DNA of 6,874 nt from Bacillota bacterium (lineage in GTDB: Bacteria; Bacillota; Sulfobacillia; Sulfobacillales; Sulfobacillaceae), in contig JAKADI010000086.1 in NCBI GenBank assembly GCA_021820675.1, positions 1-6,874 on the forward strand, in the 5' to 3' direction. A program made the translations under genes and the position numbers. The notes under the pieces were generated by a model, which saw only the letters and a program-made list of their open reading frames with translations, was not told the DNA's origin and searched no databases. Shown piece by piece: positions 1 to 4,419 of this stretch (positions within the stretch are counted from its first letter, which is position 1; every line of letters begins with the position of its first letter).

Positions 1-593
1 AAGGAGGCGGGCATGTTTTCGCCCCATGCCGTGTCAACCGCTCCCGGCTCAATGACGACCACTCGGATATTGTCGGCGAGAACTTCCAGGCGTAGTGCCT
101 CACTGAATCCCACCACACCGAACTTGGTCGCATTGTAGACCGCCCACCCGGGAATGCCTTTGCGTCCCCCTACGGATGAAATGTTGATAATGCTACCCGA
201 TTGGTGTTTTTTCATCTCCTGCACGGCCAACTTGGCAGTGTACATGAGACCAAACAAGTTCAAATCCAGCATCGTTTTCCAGTCCGCCGGGTTGCCGTCG
301 GCCACAAAATCATAAATGCCGCGGCCTGCATTGTTTACTAAAACTTCCAAGTGGCCCAAAGATGCGGCTTCCTCGAAAAGTTTCTCGATATCGCGCTCAC
401 AAGACATGTCGCCCGGGACTGCTAGGGCTTGTCCTCCTTGGGAGCGTATAGTGCTTTCGACAGCCTGCAATTTTTCGGCGTTGCGGGCTGAAATGGCGAC
501 GATCATGCCTCTTTGCGCCAGGTGCATAGCCGTGGCTTCACCGATTCCGCTGCTGGCTCCCGTGACAATGGCGACCTTTCCTTGTAAAGTCAT
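1..593 (-). CDS. Short-chain dehydrogenase/reductase (SDR), classical type, 3'-truncated by the window edge
   Basis: This is an NAD(P)-dependent oxidoreductase of the classical SDR family that interconverts an alcohol and a carbonyl; the substrate cannot be told. Translating the minus strand from the ATG at 593-591 gives 197 residues and no stop before the window edge. The visible motifs are the Rossmann glycine motif TGASSGIG at residues 11-18, the NNAG motif at 87-90, and the catalytic set Asn112, Ser140, Tyr153 and Lys157 in YNATK. A PG motif follows at 183-184. Arg37 just after the second beta strand (SARN) hints at NADP(H), which is inference. SDRs usually have about 250 residues, so some 50 are missing. 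The start is supported by AGGAGG at 603-608 with 9 nt spacing. It is divergent from the dehydrogenase cassette, so a role as an acetoin/diol or hydroxyacyl dehydrogenase is possible but unproven. Confidence 0.93.
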   Translation of the reverse strand, partial: MTLQGKVAIVTGASSGIGEATAMHLAQRGMIVAISARNAEKLQAVESTIRSQGGQALAVPGDMSCERDIEKLFEEAASLGHLEVLVNNAGRGIYDFVADGNPADWKTMLDLNLFGLMYTAKLAVQEMKKHQSGSIINISSVGGRKGIPGWAVYNATKFGVVGFSEALRLEVLADNIRVVVIEPGAVDTAWGENMPAS

Positions 594-602
594 GTTGCAA
601 CG

Positions 603-608
603 CCTCCT
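603..608 (-). promoter_or_regulatory. Ribosome binding site of the SDR gene
   Basis: On the minus strand this reads AGGAGG, a full match to the anti-Shine-Dalgarno core, 9 nt before the ATG at 593-591. It fixes the start of the truncated SDR gene. Confidence 0.8.
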
Positions 609-826
609 CTGGCCGTTTAGAAATTTCGGATGCGCGGCTAAGAATATCCAGATCTCGGTAGTCCGATTTGACGGTGGGTTGACTGACTCTTGGACAACAA
701 TCCGGGTGTGTTAGTACCGTCTTAGTTTCCGGGATAAATCGTCGCCGCCACCCGAAAAAATACGCCAAGTGCCGAATTGTCAAAGTCTCTGACCGGGAAC
801 ACGGCAATACGACGTCCTCACTTAAC

Positions 827-853
827 TTGTTGAATTGTTGTTCAAAGTATAAC
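827..853 (+). promoter_or_regulatory. Promoter-like pair with an embedded palindrome (possible operator)
   Basis: A TTGTTG at 827-832 and a TATAAC at 848-853 are separated by 15 nt, which is short for a sigma-A promoter. Between and across them lies TTGAATTGTTGTTCAA at 830-845, an inverted repeat with 5-bp arms and a 6-nt centre. An outer ACTT (825-828) and AAGT (845-848) can extend the symmetry with a bulge. A repressor dimer bound here would occlude the promoter. If transcription starts near 860, the dehydrogenase mRNA would carry a leader of about 350 nt. The layout is visible in the sequence; the function is inference. Confidence 0.3.
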
Positions 854-860
854 ACCCAGA

Positions 861-897
861 GCCATTTACCCCTAAGTTATCTTAATCGACAAATGGC
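861..897. repeat. Inverted repeat with a nested smaller hairpin
   Basis: GCCATTT at 861-867 is the exact reverse complement of AAATGGC at 891-897. Within the 23-nt interior, TAAG (873-876) and CTTA (881-884) flank TTAT, forming a second nested inverted repeat. It may be a regulator site or, if transcribed, a small stem-loop at the 5' end of the leader. It has no following T-run on the plus strand, so it is not a standard terminator. Confidence 0.4.
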
Positions 898-917
898 AAA
901 AACGTAAGGATAGTCTG

Positions 918-970
918 GGCATGCGCAGAAACTTCGCTACAGCGCACGGGGATTTGACCCACGGCATGCG
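918..970. repeat. GGCATGCG direct repeat pair with an internal inverted repeat
   Basis: GGCATGCG occurs at 918-925 and again at 963-970, 45 bp apart, each containing the palindrome GCATGC. TGCGC at 922-926 is also complementary to GCGCA at 942-946 across a 15-nt loop. Two palindromic boxes in the same intergenic region could be paired regulator sites, but 8-bp words of this kind can recur by chance. Confidence 0.25.
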
Positions 971-1018
971 GAATGAAAATCTGTGAAAACAGGGGTCTAA
1001 GAATGACAATTTTGACCT

Positions 1019-1024
1019 TATAAT
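1019..1024 (+). promoter_or_regulatory. Perfect TATAAT -10-like box without a good -35
   Basis: TATAAT is an exact sigma-A -10 consensus. The TTGACC at 1012-1017 abuts it and is far too close to serve as its -35 element, and the 16 to 18 nt position upstream (about 995-1002) shows nothing like TTGACA. If it is used, transcription would start near 1031, giving the cassette a leader of about 180 nt and removing most of the ribosome site of the small ORF at 1038. It may be chance in an AT-richer segment. Confidence 0.3.
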
Positions 1025-1037
1025 GAGGAGGGAAGGC

Positions 1038-1181
1038 GTGTCTAGCACCTTGATTCCGTGTAAATGTCAGAAAAGAAAGAATAACAAGATGGATTGGGAG
1101 ATAGAACGGCCTAATAATCGCCTGGTGAGTTCCCGGGCGACATGGGATCTGGCCATGGCCTGGGCCGGGGCGGGAGGTTGA
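1038..1181 (+). CDS. Possible 47-residue upstream ORF (leader peptide candidate)
   Basis: A GTG start at 1038 follows GAGGAGGG (1025-1032) by 5 nt, one of the strongest Shine-Dalgarno matches in the window. The frame stays open for 47 codons and ends at TGA 1179-1181, 28 nt before the E1 alpha ATG at 1210. The product is basic near its start (CKCQKRKNNK, residues 8-17) and ends in WAGAGG. I recognise no family and see no signal peptide or membrane segment. Its place just ahead of the cassette would suit a leader peptide or translational coupler. Against it: the TATAAT at 1019-1024 would start transcription inside its ribosome site, and short open frames arise by chance. Confidence 0.3.
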   Translation: MSSTLIPCKCQKRKNNKMDWEIERPNNRLVSSRATWDLAMAWAGAGG

Positions 1182-1194
1182 CCCACTGTCACAC

Positions 1195-1203
1195 GAGGGG
1201 GAG
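1195..1203 (+). promoter_or_regulatory. Ribosome binding site deciding the E1 alpha start
   Basis: GAGGGGGAG ends directly against the ATG at 1204 but sits at a normal distance of about 7 nt from the in-frame ATG at 1210. This spacing favours 1210 as the true start. Confidence 0.65.
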
Positions 1204-1209
1204 ATGACG

Positions 1210-2190
1210 ATGGATAACGACGTGATGATGTATCGAACCATGTGTTTGATTCGCCGCTATGAAGATTGCATGGCAGAAATTTATACCGAAGGGAAAACAC
1301 CCTTATTTAGTATTGCAGCCGGAACGGTGCCAGGGGAAATGCATCTGGCGGCAGGACAGGAACCCGTTGCGGTCGGGGTGATTAGGCATCTTCGTTCAGA
1401 TGATGCGGTAACGGCGCCGCATCGCCCCCATCACTTTGCCATTGCCAAAGGGGTGGATTTAGGGCGGATGACGGCAGAGATCTTTGGACGCCGCACCGGC
1501 CTATCCCAGGGCAAAGGAGGCCACATGCATCTGTTTGACCCCCAGACCCATTTTAGCTGTTCGGGAATCGTCGGTGCCGGATTTCCCCCGGCTGTGGGCG
1601 CGGCATTAGCGTTTATGAAACAAGGCCGAGATAACGTGGCGGTGGCTTTTGCCGGGGAGGGAGCCGCAAACCAGGGGACATTTCATGAAAGCCTCAATTT
1701 GGCGGCCTTATGGAAAGCTCCCGTCGTGTTCGTGATTGAGGACAACCACTATGCCATTTCGGTTCCGAAAGCGCAATCTACCGCGATCTCGCATAACAGT
1801 GAGCGTGCACAAGCCTATAGCATCCCGGGAGTCTACGTTTCGGGCAATGACGTGCTAGCCATCTCGGAAGCTGCCCAAGAAGCTGTGACCCGGGCCCGTC
1901 AAGGCCACGGGCCCACGCTTCTGGAAGTGGAAACTACGCGTCTGTACGGCCATTTCCAGGGCGATGCCGAAGCCTACCTCAACGCGGGGGAAAAGGAATC
2001 GTGGCGGCAATGGGATCCTATCCGGCGGTTTCGGGCTGAGCTTATGGACCGTCAAATGTTGAGTGAGGAGCAGGACGAGCGTATCCAAGCCGCTGTCAAT
2101 CAACAGGTAGACGATGCGGTGCGCTTTGCCCGGGAATCACACGAACCAGAAGCGGACGAGGCCTTACGCGATGTATTCGCCGAAGCATAA
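1210..2190 (+). CDS. acoA: Thiamine-diphosphate dehydrogenase E1 component, alpha subunit (acetoin dehydrogenase-like)
   Basis: This is the alpha subunit of a heterotetrameric E1 that uses thiamine diphosphate to cleave acetoin or decarboxylate a 2-oxoacid and passes the acyl group to lipoyl-E2. From the ATG at 1210 it has 326 residues, typical for AcoA and bacterial E1 alpha. GKGGHMHLFD lies near residues 101-110. The cofactor motif runs from GEGAANQGTFHE (about 149-160) to EDNHYAIS (about 177-184). The Glu in GEG replaces the common Asp of GDG, as also occurs in branched-chain E1 alpha, and the Asn and Tyr metal ligands remain. RLYGHFQGDAEAYL matches the conserved active-site loop. The in-frame ATG at 1204 is a poorer start because the ribosome site touches it. 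It is the first gene of the cassette. Acetoin specificity is favoured by the E1 beta partner; a branched-chain or pyruvate substrate is the alternative. Confidence 0.9.
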   Translation: MDNDVMMYRTMCLIRRYEDCMAEIYTEGKTPLFSIAAGTVPGEMHLAAGQEPVAVGVIRHLRSDDAVTAPHRPHHFAIAKGVDLGRMTAEIFGRRTGLSQGKGGHMHLFDPQTHFSCSGIVGAGFPPAVGAALAFMKQGRDNVAVAFAGEGAANQGTFHESLNLAALWKAPVVFVIEDNHYAISVPKAQSTAISHNSERAQAYSIPGVYVSGNDVLAISEAAQEAVTRARQGHGPTLLEVETTRLYGHFQGDAEAYLNAGEKESWRQWDPIRRFRAELMDRQMLSEEQDERIQAAVNQQVDDAVRFARESHEPEADEALRDVFAEA

Positions 2191-2203
2191 CACGGGAGGG
2201 GAC

Positions 2204-3223
2204 ATGATGGCGACGATGCCAATGCGCAAATTGACGATGGCCAGGGCAATTAGCGAGGCGATTGGGCAGGAAATGGCTCGCGACTCCAACGTGCTGGTGT
2301 GGGGAGAGGATGTGGGGATCTATGGGGGAATCTTTGGGGCGACCCAAGGTCTTTTCGAACGTTTCGGACCCGAGCGGGTGGTGGATACGCCCATTTCGGA
2401 AAGCGCATTTATTGGCGCGGCCATCGGCGCCAGCCAAGAAGGGCTGCGTCCAGTGGTGGAACTCATGTTTGTCGATTTCTTTGGCGTGGCGATGGATCAA
2501 ATCTATAATCATTTGGCGAAAAATCACTATATGTCCGGCGGCAGCGTCCGCCATCCGGTGGTATTGATGACTGCCATCGGAGGCGGGTACAGTGACGCGG
2601 CGCAGCACAGCCAAAGCTTATATGGCCTCTTTGCCCATGTTCCCGGGCTTAAAGTGGTTGTGCCCTCCAACGCCTATGATGCCAAAGGATTGATGACAGC
2701 CGCTATTCGTGACGATAACCCCGTGATGTACTTTTTCCATAAGGGGTTATTAGGCTTGGGGTGGATGCCGTCGGACGATTTGGCTGAGGTGCACGTGCCC
2801 GAGGATCCGTATACCATTCCTTTAGGCCAAGCCCAGGTGGTCTTGGAAGGGAAGGATGTCAGTGTCATCACGATTGGAGCCATGGTCCCCAAAGCCGTGC
2901 GGGCCGCCCGCACGTTGGCCCAAGAGGGTGTGTCGGTGGAGGTTGTCGATTTGAGGACTCTCGTGCCCTTGGACCGGGACCGGGTGATTCACAGTGTCAA
3001 GAAGACCCACGGCGCGCTGATTGTCGATGAAGACTACCGGTCTTTTGGCATGACCGGCGAAATTGCGGCTGTTGTCGCCGAAGAAGCCTTGGATTATCTT
3101 GACAGGCCTATTCGCCGCCTGGCCGTGCCGGATGTTCCCATTCCTTACAGCCCTGTGCTGGAACAAGCCGTGATTCCGTCGGTGGAAAAAATAACGGAAA
3201 CTCTCAGGCAAATGACGCAGTGA
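2204..3223 (+). CDS. acoB: Thiamine-diphosphate dehydrogenase E1 component, beta subunit (AcoB-like)
   Basis: This subunit pairs with E1 alpha to complete the thiamine-diphosphate active site and recruits E2. From the ATG at 2204 it has 339 residues, the usual AcoB length. GEDVGIYGGIFG (34-45) opens the pyrimidine-binding domain. TPISESAFIGAA (62-73) carries Glu66, which in the family activates the cofactor. ELMFVDFFGV (86-95), AQHSQSLYGLFAHVPGLK (133-150) with His135, and VVVPSNAYDAKGL (151-163) closely follow acetoin dehydrogenase beta subunits. The transketolase C-terminal domain follows from about 215, with VEVVDLRTLVPLD (245-257). GGGAGGGG at 2194-2201 supports ATG 2204, though in-frame ATGs at 2207 and 2216 are possible. 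The frame is open upstream into E1 alpha, but that extension lacks family similarity. It begins 13 nt after E1 alpha, so co-transcription is likely. Confidence 0.93.
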   Translation: MMATMPMRKLTMARAISEAIGQEMARDSNVLVWGEDVGIYGGIFGATQGLFERFGPERVVDTPISESAFIGAAIGASQEGLRPVVELMFVDFFGVAMDQIYNHLAKNHYMSGGSVRHPVVLMTAIGGGYSDAAQHSQSLYGLFAHVPGLKVVVPSNAYDAKGLMTAAIRDDNPVMYFFHKGLLGLGWMPSDDLAEVHVPEDPYTIPLGQAQVVLEGKDVSVITIGAMVPKAVRAARTLAQEGVSVEVVDLRTLVPLDRDRVIHSVKKTHGALIVDEDYRSFGMTGEIAAVVAEEALDYLDRPIRRLAVPDVPIPYSPVLEQAVIPSVEKITETLRQMTQ

Positions 3224-3233
3224 GGAGACAGGC

Positions 3234-4247
3234 ATGGAACCAGATGTGATGGTGAAGGTGGATTTTGGCGAAGATTTGAGTGCTCAGGCCGTGTTGATAC
3301 ACTGGGTCTATGACGCTGGGGCCTTGGTCCGCCAAGGGGAGATGATTGCTGAAGCCATGGTCGACAAGGTCACCCTATCGATTGAGGCTCCCAAAGACGG
3401 GTATTTAACACCCCTCATTCAGGACAACGACACCTTTCACCCCGGTCAGGACATTGCACGTATCACCGCAAGAGCGCCCCAGGCAAGTTCTGCTCCCGCC
3501 GAGGGCAGCAAGAAGACCTCTGCCGCTTTGGACGGGGACGAATTTGTTCCGGCACCACCCCGGGTGAGAAGATATGCCCAAGAAAAAGGGGTGAATTTGA
3601 AAGAATTGGCTCAAGTCATTACTCATAGGCCGCTGACAGTTGGAGATGTCGACGAGTGGCTGGCTGGCGGTGCATCCGAGGCTCTCACGGCATATTCCCC
3701 CTTTAGGCGGCAACTCATTGAAAATTTGACCGATGTTCAGTCCTTGCCGACGACGCTACACCGGCGCGTGTACCGGGGAGACGGCTCATGGCCTCTACTT
3801 GCCTGCATCGCCTGGGCTGTTGACCAAGCATTGTTGCGTCATCCGGCACTTCATGGATGGGCCACGGACGCCGGCTTTACCCCGGCTAGATCCTTAAGGC
3901 TGGGGATTGCGACCCATACGCCTGGGGGCTTGATGGTTCCTATTGTGGAGGGGTCTCGGGACAGGGACGCTTGGACCCAGGCGCTGGAAAAATTGCGCCA
4001 GGCGGCCCAAGAGGCGAGGTGGGAGGGCTGGGATTTGTCCCGTCCTTCCTTTATCCTCAGTAATTTAGGGCCATGGGGCATCGAATATTTTACGCCGCGG
4101 TTAATGGCCCCGACGGTGGCCATTTTGGGGTTGGGAGCCGCTGATGCTCAGAGTGTTCCGGTTTCTGTGACCTTCGACCACCGCGCCGTGGATGGGGTCG
4201 AGGCGGCGTCTTTTTTAGCCACGGTGGATGAACTATTGCGATCTTAA
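3234..4247 (+). CDS. acoC: Dihydrolipoamide acyltransferase (E2) of the dehydrogenase complex, short form
   Basis: E2 forms the complex core and moves the acyl group from its lipoyl arm to CoA. It has 337 residues, against roughly 370-430 for most E2s. An N-terminal lipoyl domain (about 3-78) has its attachment lysine at Lys45 in MVDKVTLSIEAP. A polar linker (about 80-104) leads to an E3-binding-like segment (105-143): PPRVRRYAQEKGVNL is well conserved, but the usual GTGxxGR loop is replaced by VITHRPL and is about three residues shorter. The acyltransferase domain (about 154-337) shows SNLGPWGIEYFTPR (276-289) and the catalytic FDHRAVDG with His316 and Asp320. Its N-terminal part looks about 15 residues shorter than usual. 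GAGGAG at 3222-3227 overlaps the E1 beta stop, 6 nt before this ATG. The symbol rests on operon context; substrate specificity is not proven. Confidence 0.9.
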   Translation: MEPDVMVKVDFGEDLSAQAVLIHWVYDAGALVRQGEMIAEAMVDKVTLSIEAPKDGYLTPLIQDNDTFHPGQDIARITARAPQASSAPAEGSKKTSAALDGDEFVPAPPRVRRYAQEKGVNLKELAQVITHRPLTVGDVDEWLAGGASEALTAYSPFRRQLIENLTDVQSLPTTLHRRVYRGDGSWPLLACIAWAVDQALLRHPALHGWATDAGFTPARSLRLGIATHTPGGLMVPIVEGSRDRDAWTQALEKLRQAAQEARWEGWDLSRPSFILSNLGPWGIEYFTPRLMAPTVAILGLGAADAQSVPVSVTFDHRAVDGVEAASFLATVDELLRS

Positions 4248-4270
4248 CCGCGGATGCGTCGGATCGCCCT

Positions 4271-4340
4271 GGGCGGGGGGCTCCTTGATTCACACTAGCG
4301 TCAATTGGGGCGGCGACCTAAGGTGGGATCCCCTCCCCCC
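4271..4340 (+). repeat. Long-range G-tract/C-tract stem candidate after the E2 gene
   Basis: GGGCGGGGGG at 4271-4280 can pair with CCCTCCCCCC at 4331-4340 over ten positions, with one C-C mismatch and one G-T wobble, enclosing a 50-nt loop. No T-run follows, so it does not look like a standard intrinsic terminator. It could slow transcription or protect the 3' end of the upstream mRNA. Pairing between homopolymer-like tracts is weak evidence, so this is tentative. Confidence 0.25.
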
Positions 4341-4374
4341 AGATTCGAGATTCCGGTCACAAAAGACAGCAGCA

Positions 4375-4393
4375 CCAGGCCACTAAGGCCTGG
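4375..4393 (+). repeat. Perfect 7-bp hairpin just upstream of the acyl-CoA synthetase ribosome site
   Basis: CCAGGCC at 4375-4381 and GGCCTGG at 4387-4393 form a perfect stem around the loop ACTAA. The sequence after it is GAGATCCAAAAAAG, with no T-run, so it is not an intrinsic terminator for rightward transcription. It ends 14 nt before the GAGGTGA of the next gene, a position suited to 5' mRNA stability, translational control or protein binding. Confidence 0.5.
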
Positions 4394-4407
4394 CGAGATC
4401 CAAAAAA

Positions 4408-4414
4408 GAGGTGA
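4408..4414 (+). promoter_or_regulatory. Ribosome binding site that places the synthetase start at TTG 4420
   Basis: GAGGTGA is a seven-base match to the anti-Shine-Dalgarno sequence. It contains the GTG at 4411, so that GTG is part of the ribosome site rather than the likely start. The next in-frame start codon, TTG at 4420-4422, lies 5 nt after the end of the site and 8 nt after GAGG. Confidence 0.7.
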
Positions 4415-4419
4415 AAGGC

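Larger units (their letters stand above)
594..1209. other. Divergent intergenic control region
   Basis: This stretch of about 0.6 kb separates the leftward SDR gene from the rightward dehydrogenase cassette. I find no convincing long gene in it. The open frames on the minus strand (538-855 and 882-1241) lack a ribosome site and resemble no family I know. It holds a palindrome overlapping a promoter-like pair near 827-853, an inverted repeat at 861-897, a GGCATGCG repeat pair at 918-970, two TTGACCCAC copies, a TATAAT box at 1019-1024 and a possible 47-residue ORF at 1038-1181. This density fits a regulated, long-leader control region, but no individual regulator can be named. Confidence 0.6.

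Noticed and set aside
316..714. Plus-strand open frame of 132 codons
   Set aside because: It lies antisense to the SDR gene, whose motifs are unmistakable; the translation shows no family features.
538..855. Minus-strand open frame of 105 codons reaching into the divergent region
   Set aside because: It overlaps the SDR start in another frame, has no ribosome site before its GTG start, and its translation resembles no known family.
594..1203. Sigma-54 (-24/-12) promoter, as found upstream of some acoABC operons
   Set aside because: I found no GG-N10-GC arrangement with a proper TGGCAC/TTGC context on the plus strand.
882..1241. Minus-strand open frame of 119 codons across the intergenic region
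   Set aside because: No ribosome site; it overlaps the E1 alpha start and the operator-like repeats; the composition looks non-coding.
2114..2203. Upstream extension of the E1 beta frame into E1 alpha
   Set aside because: The extra 30 residues have no family counterpart, and GGGAGGGG directly precedes the ATG at 2204.
2096..2614. Minus-strand open frame of 172 codons
   Set aside because: It is antisense to the E1 alpha/E1 beta junction; both plus-strand genes are well supported by motifs.
4248..4410. T-box riboswitch or intrinsic terminator between E2 and the synthetase
   Set aside because: AGGTGGGATCCCC only loosely recalls the T-box word, with no specifier or anti-terminator structure, and neither hairpin is followed by a T-run.
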